Made by a program: the position numbers and the translations under genes
Assembly (NCBI GenBank): GCA_035293945.1
Contig: DATGLV010000008.1
Span: 124,001 to 188,000, forward strand
Length of the DNA: 64,000 nucleotides
Direction: 5' to 3'
Source of the DNA: VAZQ01 sp035293945
GTDB taxonomy: Bacteria; Pseudomonadota; Alphaproteobacteria; Rhizobiales; Xanthobacteraceae
Shown here: piece by piece, positions 34,023 to 43,128 of the stretch
Layout of the letters: each line of letters begins with the position of its first letter
How positions within the stretch are numbered: the first letter of the stretch is position 1
The notes under the pieces: model-generated
Told to the model about the DNA's origin: nothing
Databases searched by the model: none
The model's input: only the letters and a program-made list of their open reading frames with translations

Positions 34023-35126
34023 TCAATCCTTGCAATTGCCGATGGTGACCCGGCCACCGGCCGCTTCCACCGCTTCACTCGCAAGCTTCATATCGACCAC
34101 TTGATCGAAGCTCGGCTTCTTCGCCGCATCGATGTCACCGGCGGCGACATCCATGGCGACGGTGAACTCCGTGCGCTTTGGATCGAAGCCCTCGTTGACG
34201 CCCCAGACGCAGCTCTTGGTCAGGCTGTCCCAGGCGAACTCGACCGCGTCCCGCGGCTTCTGCGTCGCCTTCACCATGATCGGCACCACCTTGTCCTTCT
34301 CCCGATAGATGAGGCGGTTGGTCTCGATCATGGCGGCCAGCGTATCGCGGATCAGCGCGCGGTCGCGCGCCACGAAATCGTCCGCTGCCCCGTAGGCATT
34401 GAACATGTAGAGCGGAAGCAGATCGGAGATCGAGATCAAGGCATGCAGACCGGGCTTCTGCTTCATAGCGAGGTACATGTCCTCCGGATGCAACGCGACC
34501 GCATCAAGCTGACCGGCAACCAGGCCCGGCAGGCGGCCGGCCGTGCCCTGCGAAATGAATTGGGCATCGGCGACATCCAGACCGGCGCTGCGCAGCACCT
34601 CGCGCCCCATGCGCCAATTGAAGCTGCCGACGCCGCCGCCGGCTGCACTCAGGCGCTTGCCCTTGAGATCGGCCGCGGTCTTGATGTTCTCGGCAACCGC
34701 GTAGACCTGCGGCGGACGCGGAGCGAGACCCCAGAGCTGGTGTGCTTTCATCCCGCGCCCGATCGAGACGTCGTTCACATTGGAGATCGCGGTGCCCTGC
34801 GCCACCGCCGCAGTCGCGGCCGGCGATTCACCGCCGTCGAATTGGATGATGTTGGCATCAATGCAGTGCTTGGCGAAAATTCCGAGCTCCTTGGCCACAT
34901 AGGGCGTCGTATGCACCACATTAGGCGGCGAGACGGAGACTCCCACATTGATCTTGCGCAGCGGTCCCTTGCATTCGGCCTGCGCCGACGCCCGGCCGGT
35001 ATCGCCGACAAGCGCCGCTGCGCCGGCAAGCGCAGCGACCAGCGGCAGCGCGAGCCTCAGGCTGTGCGCATATCCCTGAGCCATTCTCTGTGCCGCCATT
35101 CTCTGTGCCGCCATTCTCTCTGCCAT
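34023..35126 (-). CDS. NitT/TauT-type ABC transporter substrate-binding protein
   Basis: The 367-residue exported protein has an unusual N-terminus of repeated M-A-A-Q-R before the hydrophobic core and A-S-A-Q cleavage site. The mature part shows the NMT1/SsuA-like pattern: V-G-V-S-V-S-P-P-N, G-I-F-A-K-H, D-L-K-G-K-R-L-S-A-A-G-G-G-V-G, G-L-V-A-G-Q-L-D-A-V-A-L. GGGGAG lies six bases before the ATG at 35126; each five-residue repeat offers further ATG codons. It is the binding component for the ATPase and permease just upstream; the ligand is likely a small organic acid, amide or amine. Confidence 0.87.
   Translation of the reverse strand: MAERMAAQRMAAQRMAQGYAHSLRLALPLVAALAGAAALVGDTGRASAQAECKGPLRKINVGVSVSPPNVVHTTPYVAKELGIFAKHCIDANIIQFDGGESPAATAAVAQGTAISNVNDVSIGRGMKAHQLWGLAPRPPQVYAVAENIKTAADLKGKRLSAAGGGVGSFNWRMGREVLRSAGLDVADAQFISQGTAGRLPGLVAGQLDAVALHPEDMYLAMKQKPGLHALISISDLLPLYMFNAYGAADDFVARDRALIRDTLAAMIETNRLIYREKDKVVPIMVKATQKPRDAVEFAWDSLTKSCVWGVNEGFDPKRTEFTVAMDVAAGDIDAAKKPSFDQVVDMKLASEAVEAAGGRVTIGNCKD
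35081..35126 (-). repeat. Three 15-bp in-frame tandem repeats at the start of the binding-protein gene
   Basis: CCATTCTCTGTGCCG occurs at 35081-35095 and 35096-35110, with a third slightly changed copy at 35111-35126. On the minus strand they encode M-A-A-Q-R, M-A-A-Q-R and M-A-E-R. Each unit holds an ATG, so copy-number change would keep the frame and alter the signal peptide. Confidence 0.85.
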
Positions 35127-35187
35127 GATCATCTCCCCGCGCCCGGCAGCACGTAAGCTCGGGCCGCATATGCTGTGCGAGCTCGTT

Positions 35188-36069
35188 TCAATCGTTCTGC
35201 GCGCCCGCCGTCCACGGCGCCACATAGGTTTCGCAGAGCCGCAACAGCGCCGTCAAGGTGACGCCCAGAAGGCCAAGCGTCACGATCGGGACGAACATCT
35301 TGTCAACCTGATAGGTGCTGGCGGTACGAACAATCAAATAGCCGATGCCGGAAATCGCCGTATACAGATCGGCCAGCACCATGCCGATCAGGCCGCGCCC
35401 GACCGCAAGGCGCAAGCCGGTGACGATGAAGGGCAGCGCCGCCGGCAGCACGATGTTGGTCCACAATTGGCGTTCCGAGCAGCGGAATGCGCGGCCGACC
35501 TCGATCAGCTTTGGATCGACGGATTTCACGCCCTGGTGGGTATTGATGACCATCGGAAAGAACGCGAACAGGAACAGCACGATGACCTTGGCGGGCATCG
35601 CAAAGCCGGCCCACAATACGATCAGCGGCACCAGCGCTACCGAAGGGATCGAATAGAGGAAGGTGATGTAGACGCCGAGCGCCACGTCGAGATACCAGAA
35701 GCGGGCGAGCAACAGACCGATGGCGACGCCGAGCACGGCCGCGAGCGCAAGCCCAATCGCAAGCACGACCAGGCTCGGCGCCAGATAGGTCCACAGTTCG
35801 CCGCTTTGGATCATGTCGACCGCCGCCAGGAATATCTTGCTCGGCGTCGTGAACAGCACCGGACTGACCTGGGCGCCGGCAATTTGCCAGATCGACAGCA
35901 CGACCGCGAGCGAGGCTGCGCGCACGCCGACGATCTGCCATTGCCGCCGGCGTCTTCGTGCCGCCGCGGCGCGCTCGGCGCGCGCCCGATCGTCGGACAG
36001 GTTCGCGGCTGTCGGCGGCAGAGGCCCGCTCGCCGCCGACTCCAGACCGCCATGCTCGAGCGTGCTCAC
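35188..36069 (-). CDS. NitT/TauT-type ABC transporter permease
   Basis: The 293-residue inner-membrane protein has a long basic N-terminal tail (to about residue 45) and about six transmembrane helices. The binding-protein-dependent transport signature near the EAA loop is E-V-G-R-A-F-R-C-S-E. Typical segments are P-S-L-V-V-L-A-I-G-L-A-L and Y-S-I-P-S-V-A-L-V-P-L-I-V-L-W. The GTG at 36069 overlaps the ATPase stop (GTGA); the longer open frame reaching 36762 is a shadow across the ATPase gene. It forms the import channel with the neighbouring ATPase and binding protein. Confidence 0.9.
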   Translation of the reverse strand: MSTLEHGGLESAASGPLPPTAANLSDDRARAERAAAARRRRRQWQIVGVRAASLAVVLSIWQIAGAQVSPVLFTTPSKIFLAAVDMIQSGELWTYLAPSLVVLAIGLALAAVLGVAIGLLLARFWYLDVALGVYITFLYSIPSVALVPLIVLWAGFAMPAKVIVLFLFAFFPMVINTHQGVKSVDPKLIEVGRAFRCSERQLWTNIVLPAALPFIVTGLRLAVGRGLIGMVLADLYTAISGIGYLIVRTASTYQVDKMFVPIVTLGLLGVTLTALLRLCETYVAPWTAGAQND

Positions 36070-36887
36070 GCGAGCTCTCGCCGGGTTGCCGGCTGCCGCG
36101 GTTGCGCGCTGTGCAGTTGTCGCCAGATATGGACGCGCAGCTCGGCAAAGCGCGGGTCGCTGCGCACCGCGTCGGCGTCGCGCGGCCAGCCGAACGGCAT
36201 GTCGAGCAATTCCTTGATCTGGCCTGGACGCGCGCTCATCACCGCAACGCGGTCGCCCAGCACGATCGCCTCGTCGATGGAATGGGTGATGAACACCATC
36301 GTCTTGCGCTCGTCCGGCCGTTCCATCAGAGCAAGCAGCTCTTCCTGCAGCACTTCGCGGGTCTGCGCATCGAGCGCCGCGAACGGCTCGTCCATCAACA
36401 GGATCGCCGGGTTCATCGCCAGCGCCCGCACCAGCCCAACCCGCTGCTGCATGCCGCCGGAGAGCTGATACGGATAATGGCGTTCGAAACCCGTTAATCC
36501 TACCAGATCGAGATAGTGACCAACCCTCTCCTTGATCCGCCCGCGCGGCACGCCTGCCATCGAGAGCCCGAAGGCCGCGTTGTCGTAGACGGTCTTCCAG
36601 GGCAGGAGCCCAAATTGCTGGAACACCATGGCAACGCCGTCCGGCGGGGCGCCGTTGACCGGCTTGCCCTGAACCAGGATCTCGCCGTCGGAAAGATCCG
36701 TCAGGCCGGCGATGCAGCGTAGCAGCGTGGTCTTGCCGCAACCGCTGGGGCCGACCACGCACATAATCTCGTTGCGACGCACCTCGAGCGAGAGCCGGTG
36801 AAAGGCGACAACGGTGCCGTCGAGGAAAAGCTTGCTGGCCGCAATTGCCGCAATTGCCGGAGCAGAACCTTGAGCAGGCGCCGCCAT
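36066..36887 (-). CDS. NitT/TauT-type ABC transporter ATP-binding protein
   Basis: The 273-residue ATPase has Walker A G46-P-S-G-C-G-K-T-T54, a Q-loop at F-Q-Q-F-G-L-L-P-W, signature L-S-G-G-M-Q-Q-R and Walker B L-L-M-D-E-P-F-A-A-L-D, with the switch histidine in I-T-H-S. These are the features of the SsuB/TauB/NrtD group. The ATG at 36887 follows GGGGAAA and is preferred to the frame start at 37016. It is the first gene of the operon 36887-31064 and diverges from the MFS gene across a 220-base gap. Confidence 0.92.
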   Translation of the reverse strand: MAAPAQGSAPAIAAIAASKLFLDGTVVAFHRLSLEVRRNEIMCVVGPSGCGKTTLLRCIAGLTDLSDGEILVQGKPVNGAPPDGVAMVFQQFGLLPWKTVYDNAAFGLSMAGVPRGRIKERVGHYLDLVGLTGFERHYPYQLSGGMQQRVGLVRALAMNPAILLMDEPFAALDAQTREVLQEELLALMERPDERKTMVFITHSIDEAIVLGDRVAVMSARPGQIKELLDMPFGWPRDADAVRSDPRFAELRVHIWRQLHSAQPRQPATRRELA

Positions 36888-37107
36888 GCGTTTCCCCGTC
36901 GCGTGCTTCTTGTTTGTTGCCTCAAGCGGAGTGTCCGGGAAAAACGTCGCAAGCGCAATGAGGCTTCGACCGCAAAAATGCCACAGCCGGCTTCGGCCGA
37001 GCGGAGGCGCGCACATTTCGGCGGAGGCCGAAGCGTCGGAAACCGGGTGTTGCTGGCGGACGTTGCCCGATTACCTGCCGGTGACATCGACCAAGGCGAG
37101 AAATGCA

Positions 37108-38493
37108 ATGCATGCTCCGATACGAAAGACCGATGGCTCCAAGCTGCTGACGCTCGCGGCGATGAGCCTCGGCTATGGCGTTGTCCAGCTCGATGTCACG
37201 ATCGTGAACGTGGCGATCGCAAGCATCGGCCATGCATTCGGCGGTGCCATCGATGCATTGCAGTGGGTGGTCAGCGCCTACACGATCGCTTTCGCCGCCT
37301 TCATCCTCACGGCCGGGGCGCTGGGCGACCGAATCGGCGCCAAGCGCGTGTTTCTCGCGGGCTTCACCATCTTTACGCTCGCCTCGCTCGCTTGCGCGCT
37401 CGCCCCGAGCCTGCCGTTCCTGATTGCGGGGCGAGCCCTGCAGGGCCTCGGCGCCGCCGTGCTGGTGCCCAATTCGCTCGCACTGCTCAACCATGCCTAT
37501 CCGGGCGATGAGGAGCGCGGGCACGCGGTCGCGATCTGGGCGGCGGGCGCGAGCCTTGCCCTGACGGCAGGCCCACTGGTCGGAGGCGGGCTCATTACGA
37601 TCGCCGGCTGGCGCAGCATATTCCTGGTCAACTTGCCGCTCGGGGTGGCCGGACTCCTGCTCACCGGGCGCTACACCAGCGAGACGCCCAGTTCGCGCGG
37701 ACGCCAGATCGATCTTGCCGGCCAGGTCACCGCAATACTGGCCCTTGGATGCCTGGCCGGAGTCATTATCGAGGGCGGCAGGCTCGGTTGGGGAAGCCCA
37801 TTGGTGCTTGCCGGATTCGCACTATTCGCGATCGCAACTGTGACTTTCCTGATTGCCGAAAAGAGAGCGCCGCAGCCGATGCTGCCCCTTTGGCTGTTTG
37901 CAAATCGCACGTTCAGTGCCACCGCCCTGGTCGGATTGCTGGTAAATGTCGCGTTTTATGGGCTGATCTTCGTGCTGAGCCTCTACTTTCAACAGGCCAA
38001 CGGCCTGTCGGCTCTGTGGACCGGCTTCGCTTTCGTGCCGATGATGGGAGCTGTTTTCCTTCCCAATCTGTTCGCGCCGCGCGTTGCGGCTCGGATCGGC
38101 GCACGCAGCACGATCGCGCTCGGCGCCGCCGTCGCCGCGGCGAGCGCCCTTGGCCTGCTCAACATCGATCAAGGCACGCCCTATAGGGCGATCGTGCTGC
38201 AGATCATGGCGATGGGCGCAGGCCTCGGACTACTCGTTCCGCCGCTCACCTCCACGCTCTTGGGCAGCGTCGAGCGCTCGCGCTCAGGCATCGCCTCGGG
38301 CGTCCTCAATGCCATGCGGCAGACAGGCAGCGTGCTGGGCGTTGCGTTGCTCGGGTCGCTCGCCGGCATGGCCGAAGGGCTGGTTGGCGGACTGCGCCTC
38401 GCACTCGTCGTCGCGGCCGCTTTCCTGGCCGCGAGCGCCGCCGCGATCCTGATCGGCATGCCGCGCGGACGCAAGCCCGCTCGGACCGCTTGA
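37108..38493 (+). CDS. MFS transporter, DHA2 (EmrB/QacA-like) drug:proton antiporter
   Basis: The 461-residue inner-membrane protein shows the 14-helix DHA2 pattern: L-D-V-T-I-V-N-V-A in the first helix, motif A at G-D-R-I-G-A-K-R, motif C-like G-P-L-V-G-G-G-L, and N-L-P-L-G-V-A-G after helix six. Members expel drugs or metabolites using the proton gradient. The ATG at 37108, preceded by AAGGCGAG, replaces the longer frame at 36886, whose first 74 codons run through the divergent intergenic region. No regulator or fusion-protein gene is adjacent, so the substrate is unknown. Confidence 0.9.
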   Translation: MHAPIRKTDGSKLLTLAAMSLGYGVVQLDVTIVNVAIASIGHAFGGAIDALQWVVSAYTIAFAAFILTAGALGDRIGAKRVFLAGFTIFTLASLACALAPSLPFLIAGRALQGLGAAVLVPNSLALLNHAYPGDEERGHAVAIWAAGASLALTAGPLVGGGLITIAGWRSIFLVNLPLGVAGLLLTGRYTSETPSSRGRQIDLAGQVTAILALGCLAGVIIEGGRLGWGSPLVLAGFALFAIATVTFLIAEKRAPQPMLPLWLFANRTFSATALVGLLVNVAFYGLIFVLSLYFQQANGLSALWTGFAFVPMMGAVFLPNLFAPRVAARIGARSTIALGAAVAAASALGLLNIDQGTPYRAIVLQIMAMGAGLGLLVPPLTSTLLGSVERSRSGIASGVLNAMRQTGSVLGVALLGSLAGMAEGLVGGLRLALVVAAAFLAASAAAILIGMPRGRKPARTA

Positions 38494-38535
38494 GCAATCC
38501 GTTCCTGGGGGAACAGGCGGGCTTGGCCGAGCAAG

Positions 38536-39993
38536 CTACAGGAAGATCTGGATGGTCTTGATTTCCGTGTAGCTCAGCAATTCTTCGAGGCAGCTCTCGC
38601 GGCCGACTCCGGAGTTCTTGTAGCCGCCATAGGGCGTGCCCTTGAAGTGGTTGCCGACGCCGTTCACCCACACCATCCCGGATTGGACCTTGCGGGCGGC
38701 ATTGAGCGCGCGTTTGATATCGTTGGTCCATACCGCTGCCGTCAGGCCGTACTCGACCGAGTTGGCGAGCTCGATCGTCGCCTCCTCGTCGCGCCAGCTG
38801 AACACCGAGAGGACCGGTCCGAATATCTCCTCGCGTGCAATGCGCATCTGCGGATGCACATCGCCGAACACGGTCGGCTCGACCCAGTAGCCGCGCTCGA
38901 AATCCTTGCCGGCGGGGCGCTTGCCGCCGACCATCAGCTTGGCGCCATCCTTGATGCCCGACTGGATCATCGAATTGACGCGCTCGAGCTGACGCTTGGA
39001 GTTCATCGGCCCCATCTGCGATTTCGGATCGAGCGGATCGCCGACCTTGATCGCCGCCACCCGCTCAGTGATACCGTCCAGCACCTTGCTGTAAAGCGAC
39101 TCGTGCAGCATCAGACGGCTGGTCGAGCCGCAGGACTGCCCCGACCAGGCGAAATTCATGCCCGCGACCGCGGCATCCGCCACCTTGTCGGCATCGGCGT
39201 CCGGATAGACGATAAACGGATTTTTGCCGCCTAGCTCGAGCGTCAGCGCCTTGATGCCGGATTCGGCAGCCGAGCGCTGGATCAGCATTCCGGTCGGCAC
39301 CGATCCGGTGAAGGCAATGCGCTTGACCTTGGGGTGGCGCACGATGGCGTCGCCCGCCGGCATGCCGTTGCCGGTGACGATATTGACGGTGCCGGGCGGC
39401 ATGATCTCGCGTGACATTTCGGCCAGGATCGAGGCCGACAGCGAGCTCGTCTCCGGCGGCTTGATCACCACCGTGTTGCCGGCGATCAGCGGCCCGGCAA
39501 GGCCACGCACCGCGAAGCTGAGCGGATGATTGAACGGCACGATGCGGGCCACCACCCCATAGGGCTCGCGCACCGTGATGTGCAGGTTTTTCGAGCTTGC
39601 CGGAACCGTCTCGCCTTTCATCTCAATGGCGAGCCCGGTGTACCATTCGAGCGCCTCGGCGGCACCGCTGATATCCACCTTCATCTTGGTGATGGTGTTG
39701 CCGGTATCGATGACCTCGGTGCGCAGCAGCTCATCGGCGCGCTCGCGGATGCGGGCCGCGAGCTTGTGCAGGTATTTGCCCCGCTCCTTGATATCGAGCG
39801 CCGCCCAAGCCGGTTGCGCCTTCTCGGCCGCGGCGACCGCCTTGTTGACGTCAGCGGCATCGCCGGCCGGCACCTCGCCGATCTTCTCCTCATTGGCGGG
39901 ATTGACCGAATCCAGCCAATTGTCGGCTTGGCCGGCGACAAGGTCGCCGCCGATCAGCATATGGGCCTTCATGGGCTGCGCGTGCACGTTCAT
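38536..39993 (-). CDS. NAD(P)-dependent aldehyde dehydrogenase
   Basis: The 485-residue enzyme oxidises an aldehyde to the acid and resembles betaine-aldehyde or phenylacetaldehyde dehydrogenases. Active-site residues are present: the general base E253 in L-E-L-G-G-K-N, the nucleophile C288 in G-Q-S-C-G-S, the oxyanion asparagine in P-F-N-H-P, and the cofactor segment F-T-G-S-V-P-T-G. The late N-x-x-x-x-G-T-P-Y-G-G-Y-K-N-S-G is also typical. The ATG at 39993 with GGGAGTGG upstream is chosen over the frame start at 40023. It lies 32 bases after the GlcG-like gene. Confidence 0.93.
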   Translation of the reverse strand: MNVHAQPMKAHMLIGGDLVAGQADNWLDSVNPANEEKIGEVPAGDAADVNKAVAAAEKAQPAWAALDIKERGKYLHKLAARIRERADELLRTEVIDTGNTITKMKVDISGAAEALEWYTGLAIEMKGETVPASSKNLHITVREPYGVVARIVPFNHPLSFAVRGLAGPLIAGNTVVIKPPETSSLSASILAEMSREIMPPGTVNIVTGNGMPAGDAIVRHPKVKRIAFTGSVPTGMLIQRSAAESGIKALTLELGGKNPFIVYPDADADKVADAAVAGMNFAWSGQSCGSTSRLMLHESLYSKVLDGITERVAAIKVGDPLDPKSQMGPMNSKRQLERVNSMIQSGIKDGAKLMVGGKRPAGKDFERGYWVEPTVFGDVHPQMRIAREEIFGPVLSVFSWRDEEATIELANSVEYGLTAAVWTNDIKRALNAARKVQSGMVWVNGVGNHFKGTPYGGYKNSGVGRESCLEELLSYTEIKTIQIFL

Positions 39994-40025
39994 GATCTGC
40001 CACTCCCGGAAATGTCGCGTCATGT

Positions 40026-40490
40026 CTATCGAGGAAGCCGCGGCCCGACAAGCCGAGCCACTTTCCGGCTGGTCGCGGCGCGCTTTGGTTTCGCGCTCCC
40101 GATCGCATCGGCGCCGGCCTGCGCAACCGGCTCGTCGTGCTCACCGATGCCGGATACCCCGACGCCGCCGATGCATTCGTCCTGGTGGATGATCGGGACG
40201 CCGCCAGGCACGCCAAGGCAGTTAGGAACCGCGAGGAAGCCCGGGCGCTCCGCCACCCGCTTGGCGAAGGCTGAGCTTGGCCGTTCGCGCAAGGCCGCGG
40301 TCCGCGCTTTCAAGGTAGCCATCTCGACCGTATTGGGCCCATTGCGGTCAGGCCGCTCGAGATAGAGGAGATGCCCGCCCGCATCGACGACTGCCACAGT
40401 CGGCTCCATCTGCTTGGCGGCGCCCGCTTTGCGGCAAGCGGCGATCATCTTGTAGGCATCTTCGAGCGTCAGGCAGGGCTTGCTACGCAT
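40026..40490 (-). CDS. GlcG/HbpS-family (DUF336) protein
   Basis: The 154-residue product fits the GlcG/HbpS fold: L-T-L-E-D-A-Y-K-M-I-A-A-C, V-A-V-V-D-A-G-G-H-L-L, then K-A-R-T-A-A, and G-G-V-P-I-I-H-Q-D-E-C-I-G-G-V-G-V-S-G. Relatives bind haem or cobalamin-like ligands or have been linked to glycolate operons; their chemistry is not settled. CGGAGAA supports the ATG at 40490. Pairing with an aldehyde dehydrogenase downstream is common for this family in degradation operons and suggests a shared pathway. Confidence 0.87.
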   Translation of the reverse strand: MRSKPCLTLEDAYKMIAACRKAGAAKQMEPTVAVVDAGGHLLYLERPDRNGPNTVEMATLKARTAALRERPSSAFAKRVAERPGFLAVPNCLGVPGGVPIIHQDECIGGVGVSGIGEHDEPVAQAGADAIGSAKPKRAATSRKVARLVGPRLPR

Positions 40491-40549
40491 TGGGTTCTCC
40501 GGTGAATATGCGGGCATCCGCCGGGATCGTAAGTTACAGGGGGCAGGCT

Positions 40550-40939
40550 TTGCAAAGATCCCTCGGCTTTCTGTGCGCAGGCATGCTCGGCGCCTTGGTC
40601 GCGGCATCGGGTTCGACTTGGGCGCACCATTCGCTGGCCGCCTTCGACATCGTCGGCTCGATCGAGCTCGACGGCACTGTGCAGGAATTCAAGTTCACCA
40701 ATCCGCACAGCTATATCGTGATGAAGGCGAAGGGTCCGGACGGGCGGGTCGCGACCTGGATGCTAGAAGGCGTCGCTGCGTCCGGTCTGGAGCGGGACGG
40801 TTGGAACAACCGGACACTCAAGCCAGGTGATCAGATCAAGGCGACCGTCTCGCCGCTTTTGAGCGGCGGCGCCGGCGGCTCGTGGAACCCGCAAGGCATC
40901 CGCTTTCGCGACGGCAAGACGGTGGCGACCGGCCGGTAG
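40550..40939 (+). CDS. DUF6152-like small exported protein
   Basis: The mature sequence A-H-H-S-L-A-A-F-D, G-T-V-Q-E-F-K-F-T-N-P-H-S-Y and G-D-Q-I-K-A-T-V-S-P matches small periplasmic DUF6152 proteins. The TTG at 40550 is preferred because AGGGGG lies six bases upstream and the resulting signal peptide (M-Q-R-S-L-G-F-L-C-A-G-M-L-G) has the usual length. The ATG at 40508 would add 14 residues and has no good ribosome binding site. The two histidines at the mature N-terminus (A-H-H-S) could bind a metal such as copper, but this is only suggestive. Confidence 0.75.
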   Translation: MQRSLGFLCAGMLGALVAASGSTWAHHSLAAFDIVGSIELDGTVQEFKFTNPHSYIVMKAKGPDGRVATWMLEGVAASGLERDGWNNRTLKPGDQIKATVSPLLSGGAGGSWNPQGIRFRDGKTVATGR

Positions 40940-41029
40940 ACCTTCTATGCGCGTATCCCATGCACCAGTCCCAGACGCAAAGTCGGCACAATTGGCGACT
41001 AGCCATAGTGGCGGATAGGGGGAAGATTC

Positions 41030-42919
41030 ATGCACTTTGCCACCGGCCGGAAACCCCGCCACAAGGTTGCACTCCGCACAACCTTCCTGCTGTCGCTGGC
41101 GGTCGCCGCCATCGGCTCGAGCACGACCGGCGGGGCGCTGGAGCTCGATCGCTGGAAACACCCGCCGGTACGCTACGGCGCGGGTCAATTCCGCGCATCG
41201 CCGTTCGGCGGAAATCCGACCGAAAGGGGCTTGGCCAACCAGAACGAACGCGGCCCCGCTGGACCAAATGCCCTGGCGCCGAACGGCGCCGAGTTGAACT
41301 CGCGCGCGGCGACTCTCGGGTTTCCCGAGCAGCGCCGTGAAGGCAGCACGCCGTTGCAGGCAGAAGGCCGCCCCTTCGAGCTCAACCGAGCAAACCCCAA
41401 TCCGCAGGAACCTGGCACCGGATTGCAGCGCCTGGAGACCAATGCTCCTGGACGCGGTCCTGCCGGATTGCAACGACAATCAGGCCCACTCGCGCCGAAC
41501 GCTGCGCAGCGCGATCCACTTCAACGCGGCCAGTCCGCCGATCAACGCGGGCCCTTGCGGCCCGGCGCATTCTCCCGCCAGGCGCTGGCCGCACATCCGA
41601 TCAGCGGAAACTTTCCGCGCGGACCCCTGGCACAACGGCTCGCCGCACGACCCAATCTCGGCGCGCCCAATCCTGGCGGACTGATCGCCCGGCGCCCGCT
41701 GATCGGCGAGCGCGGCTTTACCGGTGTGCCGCCGGCAGGCGAAACGCGCTTCCTCGCCAACGAGATGGTATTCCACGTTCCGCCCAATGTGACGCCGCAG
41801 CAGGTCGACAGCGTGGCGCGCCGCCTCGGCCTCGTCACCGTCGCCTCGCAGAGTTTCAGTCTCTCGGGCGGAACGCTGTTTCGTTTCCGGATCAACGATG
41901 GGCGCCCGGTGGCGGACGTGATCCGGGCTTTGGAATCGGAGAACATCGGCGTCGCCCAGCCAAACTACGTGTTCAAGCTGCAGCAGGATTCGCCCCTGGC
42001 GGCGCGCAGCACGCGAGGCGATCCGTCCCAATACGTGGTCGACAAGCTGCGCTTGGTGGATGTCCACCGCATTGCCATCGGCAGCGACGTGCCGGTCGCG
42101 GTGATCGACTCGGAAATCGACGCGAAGGATGCCGAGCTCGCCGGCGCCGTGGTTGAAGAGTTCGACGCCATCGGCAATCACGATGCGCCGCACCTGCACG
42201 GCACCGGCATGGCCGGGGCGATCGTGGCACACCGGCGGCTGATCGGCGTCGCGCCGGGCGTGCGCATCCTCGCCATCCACGCCTTCAGCTCGAGCGGGAA
42301 CGAGTCCGCTCAAGCCACCAGCGAGCACATTCTCTTGGGTATCGACTGGGCGATCCGGAAGAGTGCGAAGATCATCAATATGAGTTTTGCCGGGCCTGAC
42401 GATCCGATGATGCAGCTGGCGTTGCAGAAGGCCCACGACAAAGGCGTCATCCTGATCGCTGCGGCCGGCAATATGGGGCCGAGCTCGCCGCCGCTCTATC
42501 CGGCCGCCGACCCCAACGTGATCGCCGTGACGGCCACCGACGTCAACGATCAGCTGCTGCCGCAGGCCAATCAGGGCCCCTACATAGCGGTAGCGGCGCC
42601 CGGGGTCGATATTCTGGAGCCCGCGCCTAACAACACCTATCAGGTGACGACCGGCACATCGGTTGCTGCCGCCCACGTCAGCGGCATCGCAGCGTTGCTG
42701 CTTGACCGCGATCCCAGCCTCGACGCCGCTTCCATCCGCGACATCCTGACCACGACCGCAAAGCACCACACGCCCAAGGGCCGGGACGACCAGTTCGGCT
42801 GGGGCGAGGTCGATCCCTACCAGGCGCTTCTCAGCCTGGATTCGAGGGTCGCGCGCATCCACCCGCCCGATACGGTGACCGACGGCAAGGCGGGTTCGCG
42901 GCCGGTTTCGGTGCGTTAA
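41030..42919 (+). CDS. Subtilisin-like (S8) serine protease with long low-complexity N-region
   Basis: The 629-residue exported protein has a signal sequence and about 190 residues rich in Arg/Asn/Pro/Gln/Gly. An inhibitor-I9-like segment follows (N-E-M-V-F-H-V-P-P-N-V, residues about 243-320), then the catalytic domain. The triad is D360 (V-I-D-S-E-I-D), H390 (L-H-G-T-G-M-A-G) and S544 (T-G-T-S-V-A-A-A-H). The oxyanion asparagine is in A-A-G-N-M-G. GGGGGAA lies before the ATG. The protease is presumably periplasmic or secreted, and the Arg/Asn-rich region may bind the envelope or polyanions. A DUF6152 gene precedes it. Confidence 0.88.
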   Translation: MHFATGRKPRHKVALRTTFLLSLAVAAIGSSTTGGALELDRWKHPPVRYGAGQFRASPFGGNPTERGLANQNERGPAGPNALAPNGAELNSRAATLGFPEQRREGSTPLQAEGRPFELNRANPNPQEPGTGLQRLETNAPGRGPAGLQRQSGPLAPNAAQRDPLQRGQSADQRGPLRPGAFSRQALAAHPISGNFPRGPLAQRLAARPNLGAPNPGGLIARRPLIGERGFTGVPPAGETRFLANEMVFHVPPNVTPQQVDSVARRLGLVTVASQSFSLSGGTLFRFRINDGRPVADVIRALESENIGVAQPNYVFKLQQDSPLAARSTRGDPSQYVVDKLRLVDVHRIAIGSDVPVAVIDSEIDAKDAELAGAVVEEFDAIGNHDAPHLHGTGMAGAIVAHRRLIGVAPGVRILAIHAFSSSGNESAQATSEHILLGIDWAIRKSAKIINMSFAGPDDPMMQLALQKAHDKGVILIAAAGNMGPSSPPLYPAADPNVIAVTATDVNDQLLPQANQGPYIAVAAPGVDILEPAPNNTYQVTTGTSVAAAHVSGIAALLLDRDPSLDAASIRDILTTTAKHHTPKGRDDQFGWGEVDPYQALLSLDSRVARIHPPDTVTDGKAGSRPVSVR

Positions 42920-43128
42920 GCACGTTTCCGGAAAGCTCGCCGAGGCTCTCCGCGGTCCTTGCGCACTCACCAACTTTTCACCCAGGCGCAGGGATTGATC
43001 CCATGCGCGTGCAGGCGGCCGCAAAGTTGGTTGCGTCAGCAACAAAAGCCTATATGACAGTGGCGGAAGGCTGACGGTACAGGGCTGACGCGGAAGAACT
43101 GCCGCGCCAGGACAAAAGGACAACAAAC

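Noticed and set aside
32664..35156. An 830-codon plus-strand open frame
   Set aside because: It lies exactly antisense to the M24-fold and ABC binding-protein genes and its translation is His/Arg/Asp-rich without any family pattern. GC-rich codon bias on the minus strand keeps the opposite frame open.
35188..36762. A 524-residue version of the ABC permease
   Set aside because: The first 230 codons run out of frame across the ATPase gene; the GTG at 36069 overlapping the ATPase stop is the credible start.
41480..43126. A 548-codon minus-strand open frame
   Set aside because: It is antisense to the subtilase with its intact D/H/S triad; no independent support.
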